From: Rasiella rasia
Lineage (GTDB): Bacteria > Bacteroidota > Bacteroidia > Flavobacteriales > Flavobacteriaceae
Direction: 5' to 3'
Length of the DNA: 64,000 nt
Assembly: GCF_011044175.1 (NCBI RefSeq)
Contig: NZ_CP049057.1
Coordinates: forward strand, 2,123,501-2,187,500
Both the position numbers and the translations under genes were made by a program. Positions 44,581 through 53,634 of this stretch are shown here, one piece after another (position 1 is the stretch's first letter; each line of letters opens with the position of its first letter). Under the pieces are notes generated by a model that saw nothing but the letters and a program-made list of their open reading frames with translations, was not told the DNA's origin and did not search any database.

Positions 44581-45228
44581 ATGTTTCTCGAAAACACAGT
44601 AAATCAAAAAGAGCAATTTGGCTGGATTGAAGTCATCTGCGGCTCTATGTTTTCTGGTAAAACCGAAGAACTTATTAGGCGCTTAAAAAGAGCTCAATTT
44701 GCAAGGCAAAAAGTAGAAATATTTAAGCCTAAAGTAGATACTCGTTACGATGAAGACCAAGTAGTCTCTCACGACAGTAATCAAATTAGGTCTACACCCG
44801 TTCCAGCAGCAGCCAACATTCCTATTCTCGCAGATAATTGTGACGTAGTAGGTATAGACGAAGCGCAATTTTTTGATGATGAGATTGTAAAAGTTTGTAA
44901 CGACCTTGCCAATAGAGGTGTACGTGTAATAGTTGCGGGGTTAGATATGGATTATAAAGGAAACCCTTTTGGTCCTATGCCTGCGCTTATGGCAACGGCA
45001 GAATACGTAACCAAAGTGCATGCTGTCTGCCCAAGAACTGGTAATCTTGCACATTACAGTTACAGGAAATCTCAAAGTGAAGATTTAGTGCTTTTGGGTG
45101 AAACTGAAGAATATGAGCCGTTAAGTCGCGCGGCATACTACAAAGCTGTACTTAGAGAAAAAGTAAAAAAAATGGAGGTAAAAGATCCCGAACAACTTAC
45201 CTCACAACAGTCTAAAAAGCAAGCGTAG
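44581..45228 (+). CDS. tdk: Thymidine kinase (type II)
   Basis: The ATG at 44581 gives 215 aa; the longer frame upstream adds 32 residues unlike the family. Motifs are the P-loop [23 protein letters not shown] (catalytic Glu) and the thymidine lasso region. In the zinc-ribbon region only the first Cys of four remains (HAVCPRTG), and the later pair is replaced (EPLSRAAYY), so structural zinc is probably lost. It phosphorylates thymidine for salvage. alr follows after 2 bp. Confidence 0.9.
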   Translation: MFLENTVNQKEQFGWIEVICGSMFSGKTEELIRRLKRAQFARQKVEIFKPKVDTRYDEDQVVSHDSNQIRSTPVPAAANIPILADNCDVVGIDEAQFFDDEIVKVCNDLANRGVRVIVAGLDMDYKGNPFGPMPALMATAEYVTKVHAVCPRTGNLAHYSYRKSQSEDLVLLGETEEYEPLSRAAYYKAVLREKVKKMEVKDPEQLTSQQSKKQA

Positions 45229-45230
45229 TA

Positions 45231-46340
45231 ATGGGCAAATTCAAAGAAACTGTGCTCGAAATAGACTTAACAGCCTTGGCACACAACTACAAGTATCTAC
45301 GTTCCAAAATAAATTCTGAAACTAAACTTTTGGCTGTGGTAAAAGCCTTTGGGTATGGAAGTGAAAGTGTGGCGGTTGCTAAAGAATTAGAAAATTTAGG
45401 CGTTAATTATTTTGCCGTAGCCTACGTAGCAGAGGGCGTTGTTTTACGAGATGCTGGTATTCGCACACCAATTTTGGTCCTTCATCCGCAACCTGTAAAT
45501 TTTCCCACCTTAATTGAGCGCTGTCTAGAGCCTTCCATTTATAGCTTTAGAATCTTAAAAGAATTTATTGCTGTTGCCGAGACAAAAAAGCAGCAAGACT
45601 ACCCAGTGCATTTAAAATTCAACACCGGGCTAAATCGTTTAGGGTTTTTAGAAAATGATGTGCCTTCAATACTTTCAGCATTAAAGAAAACTTCGGCTTT
45701 AAAAACCAAATCGCTGTTTTCGCATTTGGTCGCGAGCGAAGATCCTTCAGAAAAAGAATTTACACACACGCAAATTGAACGTTTTAAAAACATTTCAGCA
45801 GCCATAGCGTTGGAACTAGGTTATAAACCAATGCTACATCAAAGTAATACTTCTGGAGTTTTAAATTATCCTGAAGCACATTTTACGATGGTTAGAACAG
45901 GCATAGGACTTTTCGGTTTTGGCAATTCTACCAAAGAAAATGCACATTTAAAACCAGTTGCAACGTTAAAATCGGTTATTTCACAAATACATCACATTCA
46001 GCCAGGTGAAACTGTTGGGTACAATAGAGCGTACACCGCCACTAAACTTGAAAGAACCGCCACCCTTCCTATCGGACATGCAGATGGTATTTCCCGTGCC
46101 TTCGGAAATGGTAAAGGGTGGGTAACTATTGCCGGAAAAAAAGCACCTATCGTCGGAAACGTGTGTATGGACATGCTTATGGTGAACGTAACCGAAATTG
46201 ACTGTAAGGAAGGAGATGAAGTTATTATTTTTGACCAAAACACCACTGCCGAAGATCTTTCCGAAGCTATACATTCTATCTCGTATGAAATGCTTACAGC
46301 CATCTCTCAACGTGTAAAACGTGTAATTCGTCGAAATTAG
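45231..46340 (+). CDS. alr: Alanine racemase
   Basis: The 369-aa PLP enzyme interconverts L- and D-alanine for peptidoglycan. The PLP lysine is in LLAVVKAFGYGSESV (usual VVKAxAYG), and the second catalytic residue is Tyr in ETVGYNRAYTAT. The GNVCMDMLMVNVT and DEVIIFDQ segments belong to the C-terminal beta domain. Length is normal. It starts 2 bp after the tdk stop, so the pair is probably translationally coupled. Confidence 0.95.
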   Translation: MGKFKETVLEIDLTALAHNYKYLRSKINSETKLLAVVKAFGYGSESVAVAKELENLGVNYFAVAYVAEGVVLRDAGIRTPILVLHPQPVNFPTLIERCLEPSIYSFRILKEFIAVAETKKQQDYPVHLKFNTGLNRLGFLENDVPSILSALKKTSALKTKSLFSHLVASEDPSEKEFTHTQIERFKNISAAIALELGYKPMLHQSNTSGVLNYPEAHFTMVRTGIGLFGFGNSTKENAHLKPVATLKSVISQIHHIQPGETVGYNRAYTATKLERTATLPIGHADGISRAFGNGKGWVTIAGKKAPIVGNVCMDMLMVNVTEIDCKEGDEVIIFDQNTTAEDLSEAIHSISYEMLTAISQRVKRVIRRN

Positions 46341-46421
46341 GCCCTTCCCTTATAGTGGCATTTAGTAGAACTATTTCTTTTTTCCTACCTTCGTAAGGTA
46401 TTAACACATAAACCAATCACC

Positions 46422-46829
46422 ATGTTAAAAGAATTTAAAGCATTTATTATGACGGGCAATGTCATTGACTTGGCCGTTGCCGTAATATTAGCAGGAGCTG
46501 TAGGGCTTGTTGTTAGCGGATTTGTATCTGATATTATGATGCCAATAATTGGGCACTTTGCCGGAGGGGTAGACTTTGCAGACATGAAGCATGTACTTTC
46601 TGAAGCAGTTGTTGCAGCAGACGGCACAGTAGAAAAACCAGAAAATGCCATCATGTATGGAAAATGGGTGAATGCTATTATTAACTTAATCATCGTAGGA
46701 TTTGTTCTCTTTATGATTGTGAAAGCATACGGAAAAGTTCGTAAAAAAGAAGAGGCGGCTCCAGCACCAGATCCAGGACCATCTGAAATTGATTTATTAA
46801 AGGAAATTAGAGACGCGCTTAAAAAATAA
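46422..46829 (+). CDS. mscL: Large-conductance mechanosensitive channel
   Basis: The 135-aa protein has the N-terminal amphipathic helix (MLKEFKAFIMTGN), TM1 with the pore constriction (DLAVAVILAGAVGLVVSGFV), a periplasmic loop, TM2 (NAIINLIIVGFVLFMIVKA) and a charged cytoplasmic helix (EIDLLKEIRDALKK). It releases solutes on osmotic downshock. Length equals the typical family size. An intrinsic terminator follows. Confidence 0.96.
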   Translation: MLKEFKAFIMTGNVIDLAVAVILAGAVGLVVSGFVSDIMMPIIGHFAGGVDFADMKHVLSEAVVAADGTVEKPENAIMYGKWVNAIINLIIVGFVLFMIVKAYGKVRKKEEAAPAPDPGPSEIDLLKEIRDALKK

Positions 46830-46862
46830 ATCGTCTCAAAAACCGCTACACTATATTAATTA

Positions 46863-46899
46863 AACCCTCCAAAGCATTTGCTACGGAGGGTTCTTTTAT
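46863..46899 (+). terminator. Intrinsic terminator after mscL
   Basis: An 8-bp stem AACCCTCC/GGAGGGTT (46863-46870 with 46885-46892) is followed by CTTTTATT. Confidence 0.78.
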
Positions 46900-46928
46900 T
46901 TAGCGTAGCGTTAAGAAATTAGTATGTT

Positions 46929-46944
46929 TACTTTTGTACTTTTG
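46929..46944 (+). promoter_or_regulatory. Tandem -7 boxes upstream of asd
   Basis: TACTTTTG occurs twice head to tail (46929-46936 and 46937-46944); both match TAnnTTTG. A 5-bp hairpin CCCGC/GCGGG (46971-46984) follows, ending 8 nt before the ATG, and may affect ribosome access. Confidence 0.45.
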
Positions 46945-46992
46945 AAAGATCTTTATTCTAACTAAAATTACCCGCCTTCGCGGGCTATATAC

Positions 46993-47982
46993 ATGAAAGT
47001 AGCTGTTGTTGGCGCCACCGGAATGGTAGGCACTGTAATGATAAAACTCCTGGAAGAGCGCAATTTTCCAGTAACGCAACTTATACCCGTAGCTTCAGAG
47101 CGCTCTATTGGTCGAGAATTACTCTTTAACGGAACATTGTATCCTATTGTAGGCATGGAAGAAGCTATTAATTTAGCTCCAAATATTGCGATATTCTCAG
47201 CTGGGGGGGAAACATCTTTACAGTGGGCACCAAAATTTGCAGAAGTAGGCACTACGGTAATCGATAATTCGTCTGCATGGCGCATGGATCCTTCTAAAAA
47301 ATTGATTGTCCCTGAAATAAACGCTTTTCAACTAACTTCAGAAGATAAAATTATAGCCAACCCAAACTGCTCTACCATTCAACTTGTCATGGCACTTTCG
47401 CCACTTCATAAAAAATACACCATGAAGCGTGTGGTAATTTCTACCTACCAGTCTGTTTCAGGAACTGGTGTAAAAGCAGTACAGCAATTAGAAAATGAAG
47501 AAGCTGGTATTGGCGGTCCTATGGCATATCCGTATCAAATCCACAAAAACGCACTTCCACATTGCGATGTTTTTGAACCTAACGGCTATACCAAAGAAGA
47601 AATGAAGTTAGCTCGAGAGCCTCAGAAAATACTCGATGACAGAACGTTCTCTGTCTCTGCAACGGCAGTTAGAATACCCACGGCTGGCGGGCATAGCGAA
47701 TCTGTAAATGTTGAATTTAGAAACGACTTCTCCATTAGCGACGTGCGCAAACTATTGCATGAACAGCCAGGTATTGTGGTACAAGACAATCCAGATACCA
47801 ATACATACCCTATGCCCATCTATGCACACGGTAAAGATGATGTTTTTGTAGGAAGACTAAGACGGGATGAAACACAACCCAATACACTTAATATGTGGAT
47901 TGTGAGCGATAATCTTCGTAAAGGAGCCGCTACTAACGCCATACAGATTGCAGAATATTTAGTTGAGAATTCGCTAGTGTAA
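46993..47982 (+). CDS. asd: Aspartate-semialdehyde dehydrogenase
   Basis: The 329-aa enzyme reduces aspartyl phosphate to the semialdehyde for lysine/DAP, threonine and methionine. It shows the NADP site VAVVGATGMVGTVMI, catalytic Cys in ANPNCSTIQLVMA, TYQSVSGTGVKA and the catalytic His in RIPTAGGHSESVNVEF. Length is normal for the Gram-positive/Bacteroidota type. A DoxX gene follows after 51 bp. Confidence 0.96.
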   Translation: MKVAVVGATGMVGTVMIKLLEERNFPVTQLIPVASERSIGRELLFNGTLYPIVGMEEAINLAPNIAIFSAGGETSLQWAPKFAEVGTTVIDNSSAWRMDPSKKLIVPEINAFQLTSEDKIIANPNCSTIQLVMALSPLHKKYTMKRVVISTYQSVSGTGVKAVQQLENEEAGIGGPMAYPYQIHKNALPHCDVFEPNGYTKEEMKLAREPQKILDDRTFSVSATAVRIPTAGGHSESVNVEFRNDFSISDVRKLLHEQPGIVVQDNPDTNTYPMPIYAHGKDDVFVGRLRRDETQPNTLNMWIVSDNLRKGAATNAIQIAEYLVENSLV

Positions 47983-48033
47983 GTCGGATTAAAATTTTCG
48001 TCTAAGTTTAGGTATGCACCTAAAAAAACTAAC

Positions 48034-48435
48034 ATGAAAATTTTACACGTCATTTTGCGAGTAGGCCTTGGGTTAATGCTTTTAGCTTTCGGACTCAATA
48101 AATTCTTCTGGTTTATGCCAGATTTCGATTTTACAGGATACCCAGAAGCAGAACATCTTTTTAATTCACTACGTTTTTCAGGTGAAGACCCAGAAGTAGG
48201 TAAAGGCTATATAATGCATCTCGTTGGCGCGTCTGAAGCAATTATTGGGCTACTTTTAGTGCTAAAAAAGTGGGTGCCATTTGCACTCGTTATGCTTGTG
48301 CCTATTTCAATTAATATTGTGCTTTTTCACCTTGTGGTAAATCTTCCAAATATTGGGCCTGCTATATTGGTTGCTGCCATCAACGCATATTTACTGTATA
48401 AAAACTGGAATGCTTATCGAGCAATGTTTCAGTAG
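48034..48435 (+). CDS. DoxX-like membrane protein
   Basis: The 133-aa protein has four predicted membrane helices and the DoxX-type opening LHVILRVGLGLMLLAFGLNKFFWF, with the second-half motif GLLLVLKKWVPFALVMLVPI. The function of stand-alone DoxX proteins is not settled; redox or membrane stress roles are proposed. A paralogue sits 93 bp downstream beyond a terminator. Confidence 0.85.
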   Translation: MKILHVILRVGLGLMLLAFGLNKFFWFMPDFDFTGYPEAEHLFNSLRFSGEDPEVGKGYIMHLVGASEAIIGLLLVLKKWVPFALVMLVPISINIVLFHLVVNLPNIGPAILVAAINAYLLYKNWNAYRAMFQ

Positions 48436-48457
48436 TTCTGGCTGTGGTTTACTTACA

Positions 48458-48492
48458 AACCTGTCTGGTTACTCAACGGCAGGTTTTTTTTA
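48458..48492 (+). terminator. Intrinsic terminator between the two DoxX genes
   Basis: AACCTG (48458-48463) pairs with CAGGTT (48480-48485) and is followed by TTTTTT. The stem is short, so strength is moderate. Confidence 0.65.
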
Positions 48493-48528
48493 GTATCTTT
48501 AAGAGACATAACCATCTAAGTACGCTAT

Positions 48529-48906
48529 ATGAACTCAACTTTTACTACCTTCCTTCGTGTTATTCTAGGCATTACATTATTTGTCTTCGGAATTAATAAA
48601 TTTTTCAATTTTATCCCTTTATTCGAAATGCCTCCAGCGGCAGCTAACTTTTTAGAATCGCTGGAAGCCACCGGCTATGCCTTTTACGTAGTCGCGATTT
48701 TAGAAATACTTATAGCAATTTTATTGTTACTTAAAAAGTGGGTGCCTTTTGCGCTTATTCTGCTTGCGCCACTTTCTGTTAACATTTTACTGTTCCATCT
48801 TTTTCTAGATATTTCAGATGTAATTGTTGCAATTGGCATCTTTGGACTCAATGTATTACTCATGTACAAGTACTGGAAAGCTTACCGTCCGCTATTTCAA
48901 TACTAA
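48529..48906 (+). CDS. DoxX-like membrane protein, paralogue
   Basis: The 125-aa protein has the same four-helix layout as its neighbour and shares TFLRVILGITLFVFGINKFF and LLLLKKWVPFALILLAPLSV with it, pointing to local duplication. It lacks the loop of about 15 residues (FDFTGYPEAEHLF) of the first copy. It lies behind a terminator and a TATCTTTAA box (48494-48502), so it is probably expressed separately. Confidence 0.85.
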   Translation: MNSTFTTFLRVILGITLFVFGINKFFNFIPLFEMPPAAANFLESLEATGYAFYVVAILEILIAILLLLKKWVPFALILLAPLSVNILLFHLFLDISDVIVAIGIFGLNVLLMYKYWKAYRPLFQY

Positions 48907-48982
48907 CATCACAGAAATTCAAGCCCACTATTTGTTGCCAACTTTAGTATTTTCAGTACTTTAGTACCTTAATTTTATTCCT

Positions 48983-51148
48983 ATGAAAAAGCTACTTGTT
49001 CCTGTATGTTGTGCACTTGCCTTAGTGAGTTGTAAAGAGGAAATTACTAAATCTGAAACTATTACTGTGACCTACCCTACGACACAAAAAGTTGATACCG
49101 TTACTAACTATTTCGGAACAGACGTAAAAGACCCTTACCGTTGGTTAGAAGACGACATGAGTGAAGAAACTGGAGACTGGGTGAAACGTCAGAATAAAAC
49201 CACTTTTGGATATCTAGATAACATACCTTTTCGCGAAGCACTTAAAGAGCGCCTCACAGAGCTTTGGAATTACGAAAAAATTGGCTCACCATTTAAAGAA
49301 GGCGACTATACCTATTACTACAAGAATGACGGACTCCAAAATCAATATGTAATCTATCGGTATAAAACTGGTGAAGACGCAAGTACTGCGGAAATTTTCT
49401 TAGATCCTAATGGGTTTAAAGAAGATGGTACTATCTCTCTTGGCGGACTTAACTTTTCAGATAACGGAAAAATTGCTGCGTATAGCATTTCTGAAGGCGG
49501 AAGCGATTGGCGAAAAGTACTTATCATGAACGCCGAAACAAAAGAAATTATTGAAGACACCCTAGTTGATGTTAAATTTAGCGGAATTTCATGGAAAGCA
49601 AACGAAGGATTCTACTATAGCAGCTATGATAAACCCAAAGGGAGTGAACTTTCAGCAAAAACCGATCAACACAAACTGTACTATCACAAGCTTGGAACAA
49701 GCCAAAGAGAGGATAAACTGGTCTTTGGCGGAACCGCAGATCAAAAACATCGTTATGTTGGCGGTAATGTTTCTGAAGATAATCGCTGGTTGCAGATTAC
49801 TGCTAGTATCTCAACCTCCGGAAATAAATTATTCTTAAAAGATTTATCTAAGCCAAATAGCAAACTAATTACCGTAGTAAATCATACAGATTCTGATACT
49901 TATATAATAGACAACGTGGGGACTAAACTATACTTGGTTACCAATCTCAATGCACCCAACGGTAAGATTGTGACTACAGATGCTAGCAATCCTACACCAG
50001 AAAACTGGACAGACTTTATCCCTGAAACTAAAAATGTACTTTCCCCAAGTACTGGAGGAGGTTATTTCTTTGCAGAATACATGGTAGATGCTGTAAGTAA
50101 AGTAATGCAATACGATTACAACGGGAAACTAGTACGCGAAGTTGAACTGCCCGGTGTTGGTAGCGCTGGTGGTTTTGGAGCTAAAAAAGAAGATGCAGAG
50201 TTATATTTCAGCTTTACAAATTACGTAACCCCAAGTAGCATCTATAAATATACAGTAGAAACTGGTGTGAGCGAATTGTACAAAAAACCAGAAATAGATT
50301 TTAATCCAGACAACTACGAAAGCAAACAAGTGTTTTATACCTCTAAAGATGGTACCAAAGTACCTATGATTATTACACACAAAAAAGGAATAGCTCTCAA
50401 TGGCAAAAATCCAACTATTTTATATGGGTATGGCGGCTTTAATATTAGTCTCACCCCTAGTTTTAGTATTGCAAATGCGGTTTGGATGGAACAAGGTGGT
50501 GTTTATGCAGTTCCAAACCTTCGTGGTGGCGGTGAATACGGTAAAGAGTGGCACGATGCAGGCACACAACTAAAAAAACAAAATGTTTTCGACGACTTTA
50601 TCGCAGCTGCAGAATATTTAATTTCAGAAAAATATACCTCTAGCGACTACCTTGCTATTCGAGGTGGATCTAATGGCGGATTGCTAGTTGGAGCCACCAT
50701 GACGCAACGTCCAGATTTAATGAAAGTAGCCTTGCCTGCAGTAGGCGTTTTAGACATGCTTAGGTATCATACCTTTACAGCTGGTGCTGGATGGGCATAC
50801 GATTATGGTACTTCAGAAGATAGCAAAGAAATGTTTGAATACTTAAAAGCATATTCTCCTGTGCACAATGTAAAAGAAGGCACCCAATATCCGGCAACCT
50901 TAGTTACAACGGGAGATCATGATGACCGCGTTGTACCTGCACATAGTTTTAAATTTGCAGCAGAGCTACAAGAAAAGCAAACAGGTGATAACCCTACCTT
51001 AATTAGAATAGAAACCGATGCAGGTCATGGAGCAGGAACCCCAGTATCTAAGACCATAGAACAATACGCCGATATATTCGGTTTTACGCTTTACAACATG
51101 GGATATGAAGTATTGCCAGAGAAAACAACGGCTAAAGTAAAAGAATAA
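48983..51148 (+). CDS. Prolyl oligopeptidase (S9A), lipoprotein form
   Basis: The 721-aa enzyme has a lipobox signal (LALVSCKEE), a seven-bladed propeller region (about 90-430) opened by [18 protein letters not shown], and an alpha/beta-hydrolase domain. The catalytic triad is Ser in [12 protein letters not shown], Asp in [16 protein letters not shown] and His in DAGHGAGTP. It cleaves short proline-containing peptides, here probably in the periplasm. Length fits the S9A family plus a signal peptide. It is a single gene. Confidence 0.94.
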   Translation: MKKLLVPVCCALALVSCKEEITKSETITVTYPTTQKVDTVTNYFGTDVKDPYRWLEDDMSEETGDWVKRQNKTTFGYLDNIPFREALKERLTELWNYEKIGSPFKEGDYTYYYKNDGLQNQYVIYRYKTGEDASTAEIFLDPNGFKEDGTISLGGLNFSDNGKIAAYSISEGGSDWRKVLIMNAETKEIIEDTLVDVKFSGISWKANEGFYYSSYDKPKGSELSAKTDQHKLYYHKLGTSQREDKLVFGGTADQKHRYVGGNVSEDNRWLQITASISTSGNKLFLKDLSKPNSKLITVVNHTDSDTYIIDNVGTKLYLVTNLNAPNGKIVTTDASNPTPENWTDFIPETKNVLSPSTGGGYFFAEYMVDAVSKVMQYDYNGKLVREVELPGVGSAGGFGAKKEDAELYFSFTNYVTPSSIYKYTVETGVSELYKKPEIDFNPDNYESKQVFYTSKDGTKVPMIITHKKGIALNGKNPTILYGYGGFNISLTPSFSIANAVWMEQGGVYAVPNLRGGGEYGKEWHDAGTQLKKQNVFDDFIAAAEYLISEKYTSSDYLAIRGGSNGGLLVGATMTQRPDLMKVALPAVGVLDMLRYHTFTAGAGWAYDYGTSEDSKEMFEYLKAYSPVHNVKEGTQYPATLVTTGDHDDRVVPAHSFKFAAELQEKQTGDNPTLIRIETDAGHGAGTPVSKTIEQYADIFGFTLYNMGYEVLPEKTTAKVKE

Positions 51149-51220
51149 ACTATATATTTTTGTTTAGCACCCGACGTCTTGATACATTTTACATTGGCGT
51201 AGGAGAAGGTAATGTAAAGA

Positions 51221-52168
51221 ATGCTCAACGTTAATATACAGTCGTTTAAGTATCCTACTACTGAAAAGGTTATCCTTTCACAAATTAATTTTTTGTTGAA
51301 AAATGGTGAACACCTTGCTATTTTAGGCGAAAGTGGCTGCGGAAAATCTACGCTGTTGCATCTTATTTATGGTTTATTAAACCTAGATTCTGGGAAAATT
51401 ACATATAATAAAACCCCTTTGTTTGGTCCAAGTCATAATCTTATTCCTGGGCATACATTTATGAAATTAGTTTCACAAGAAGTTAATTTAATGCCGTATA
51501 CTTCGGTTGAAGAAAATGTTGCAGAACATCTCTCCAGACTTGATCTTACAGAAGATAACAACCGCGTAAATGAGCTCCTAGAAACAGTACAATTACTTTC
51601 GTATAAAAACCAAAAAGTACAAGACCTAAGCGGCGGACAAAAACAGCGTGTGTCATTGGCTCGCGCTTTGGCCAAACAACCCAAAATTTTGTTGCTAGAT
51701 GAGCCTTTTAGTAGCATAGATACATTTAAAAAGAACGCCCTAAGACGCACTCTTTTTAGGTACCTTAAAAAACATTCCATTAGTTGTGTTATGGCAACAC
51801 ATGACGCTAATGAAGCCCTTGCCTTCGCAGATACCATAGCATTGCTTGAAAATGGAACTATCATTAAGTATGGAGCTGCAAAAGACGTTTATGATGCCGC
51901 AGATTCGGTGTATGAAAAAGGATTTTTTGGTGAAGTGTCTGTCATTCCTTCTGGAATTTTTTCGCAAGAAGAACAACTGCTATTACCACATGAATTAACT
52001 ATTTCCGAAGAAAAAACAGCACTAAAAACGCTTATAGAAAACGCCTATTTTCAAGGAAGTCACTATCTTGTAGAAGGAAATTTCCGAGGAAAAAAAGTAT
52101 ATTTTAACCACCCAACTTTGGTCACAGAAACCCAAGTTTATTTAAAATTAAGCACGCATGGCAAATAG
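51221..52168 (+). CDS. ABC transporter ATP-binding protein
   Basis: The 315-aa protein has Walker A LGESGCGKSTLLHLIYG, a Q-loop (SQEVNLMPYTSV), signature DLSGGQKQRVSLARAL, Walker B ILLLDEPFSSID and an H-loop in CVMATHDANEALAF. The order and spacing fit importer-type ATPases. A C-terminal extension of about 85 residues (from about 230) looks like a small beta-barrel (TOBE-like). No permease or binding protein is adjacent, so the substrate is unknown. A 103-aa protein gene overlaps its 3' end by 11 bp. Confidence 0.88.
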   Translation: MLNVNIQSFKYPTTEKVILSQINFLLKNGEHLAILGESGCGKSTLLHLIYGLLNLDSGKITYNKTPLFGPSHNLIPGHTFMKLVSQEVNLMPYTSVEENVAEHLSRLDLTEDNNRVNELLETVQLLSYKNQKVQDLSGGQKQRVSLARALAKQPKILLLDEPFSSIDTFKKNALRRTLFRYLKKHSISCVMATHDANEALAFADTIALLENGTIIKYGAAKDVYDAADSVYEKGFFGEVSVIPSGIFSQEEQLLLPHELTISEEKTALKTLIENAYFQGSHYLVEGNFRGKKVYFNHPTLVTETQVYLKLSTHGK

Positions 52169-52469
52169 TTATACCGAAAATCTACAACTTACAGCACCCT
52201 TAGAGTCTGCCAAGAAAAAAGTGGAAGAAGCGCTTATGAAAGCTGGGTTTAAAATGAGTAAGTGGGTAGACCAACAACAGGCATTTTACTCAGAAAGTTC
52301 TGTGACAATTTGGTCTTGGGGTGAAGATATCATGGTACGTTTTCAAGAAAATGAAAATGGTACCCAAATACAGTTTACTTCCAGTTGTAAACTCTCTACA
52401 CAAATAATAGATTGGGGGAAAAACAAGAAGAATGCTAAGAAATTTATGCTTGCCTTAGACCAATCTTAG
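52158..52469 (+). CDS. Small protein of unknown function
   Basis: The 103-aa protein starts at an ATG inside the end of the ABC ATPase gene (11-bp overlap), which suggests translational coupling. It has no signal or membrane segment. The pattern TAPLESAKKKVEEALMKAGF, VTIWSWGEDIMVRFQENENGTQIQFTS-like strands and a terminal helix suggests an alpha-beta fold resembling single-domain DUF1499/SRPBCC-like proteins, but I do not recognise a family. Confidence 0.65.
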   Translation: MANSYTENLQLTAPLESAKKKVEEALMKAGFKMSKWVDQQQAFYSESSVTIWSWGEDIMVRFQENENGTQIQFTSSCKLSTQIIDWGKNKKNAKKFMLALDQS

Positions 52470-52490
52470 TATAAAACTAAAGAAGCCCTA

Positions 52491-52949
52491 TCACGAAACA
52501 CTTTTAATCGTAATGGCCTTGTCATTAAACGTAAAAGTATCCCCTTTTATCTTGCCAGAAAGTAATTGTCCTATTGGTGATTGTAAGGCCACACAAAAAT
52601 ACTGCGTTGCGCCCACAGTTACCTGACCTATAGAAATACTAATAAAATAATTACCATTTGTTGTATACACCAGCGTTCCCAAGCGAACATATTCTGACGC
52701 GGCTTTTACGTCTATTCGTTTAACGAGTGCGTGTAAGTTTTCTATTTCCTGTAGTTGTTTACCCGCATTTTCACGGTCTATTTGCAACATTGCTCGTCCC
52801 GTTTCATGCTTGTCTCCAGCGCTGCTCTTAGATTCTTCAAAAAGCGATTCTTCAATGTCTGCGATGGTTTGCTTAATTTTTGTGAAGCGAGCAATCACCG
52901 TATTTTCACAGTGCGTAAGTAATGTAGCCTTTAATTCTTTATCGGTCAT
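52491..52949 (-). CDS. GreA/GreB-like transcript-cleavage-factor-related protein
   Basis: The start MTDKELKATL at 52949 is chosen (an ATG at 52964 is possible). The N-terminal part is a coiled coil (about 1-85) without the acidic DE tip of true Gre factors, though DIEESLFEES lies near a turn. The C-terminal part resembles the Gre FKBP-like domain (VYTTNGNYFISISIGQVTV, LQSPIGQLLSGKIKGDTF). It could bind RNA polymerase in the secondary channel. It overlaps the mtgA end by 11 bp. The exact role is unknown. Confidence 0.7.
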   Translation of the reverse strand: MTDKELKATLLTHCENTVIARFTKIKQTIADIEESLFEESKSSAGDKHETGRAMLQIDRENAGKQLQEIENLHALVKRIDVKAASEYVRLGTLVYTTNGNYFISISIGQVTVGATQYFCVALQSPIGQLLSGKIKGDTFTFNDKAITIKSVS

Positions 52950-53634
52950 TTTCTTTAGGTTCAACTAAGGTAAATGTACCATAAAAACGCATTTGTCTAA
53001 CAATCCACTCTTTTCTTTTTTGAATATAAGCAGAAGCAGGTGCTGCTTTATATTTTCTAGGGTTAGGTAATATAGCTGCAAGCGCTGCAGCCTCATATTT
53101 TTGAAGGTTTCTGGCAGAGGTATTAAACCAATAATTGGCAGCAGCTTCAGCACCGTACACACCTTCACCCATTTCTATACTGTTGAGATATACCTCTAAA
53201 ATTCGCTCTTTACTCCACGAGGTTTCAATTAAGAAAGTAAAGTAAGTCTCTAACCCTTTTCTGAGCCAACTTCGCTCTGGCCACAGAAAAACATTTTTGG
53301 CAGTTTGCTGAGAAATCGTACTTCCACCGCGCAGCTTTTTACCATTTTTGTTGCTTTTGTATGCTTTTTCTATCGATTTTAGGTCAAAACCGTTGTGTTT
53401 TACAAAATTTTGGTCTTCTGCGCAGATTACTGCTAATTGTAGTTCTTCGGAAATTTTAGATAATGGCACCCATTCATGTTTTGTGCCTATGGTTTCCTTG
53501 TTCTCATAACTTCTAATAGCCATAAGTGGTGTATAGTACACTGGCACATACTTATATAGCAGTACCCAGAGCACACTTAAGAGTACAAACCACAGTAAGG
53601 TTTTAAAAAGAAATTTGAAAAGTTTCTTTATCAT
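52939..53634 (-). CDS. mtgA: Monofunctional biosynthetic peptidoglycan transglycosylase
   Basis: The 231-aa GT51 protein has an N-terminal membrane helix (about 10-30), the catalytic Glu in VICAEDQNFVKHNGFD, GGSTISQQTAKNVFLWPERS and ILEVYLNSIEMGEGVYGAEAAA. It polymerises lipid II glycan chains and lacks a transpeptidase domain. Its start overlaps the oxidoreductase gene upstream by 4 bp, and the Gre-like gene overlaps downstream. Confidence 0.95.
   Translation of the reverse strand: MIKKLFKFLFKTLLWFVLLSVLWVLLYKYVPVYYTPLMAIRSYENKETIGTKHEWVPLSKISEELQLAVICAEDQNFVKHNGFDLKSIEKAYKSNKNGKKLRGGSTISQQTAKNVFLWPERSWLRKGLETYFTFLIETSWSKERILEVYLNSIEMGEGVYGAEAAANYWFNTSARNLQKYEAAALAAILPNPRKYKAAPASAYIQKRKEWIVRQMRFYGTFTLVEPKENDR

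Noticed and set aside
45981-46310. Two frames of about 100 codons antisense to alr
   Set aside because: They overlap each other and the well-supported alr frame, with no start context or homology.
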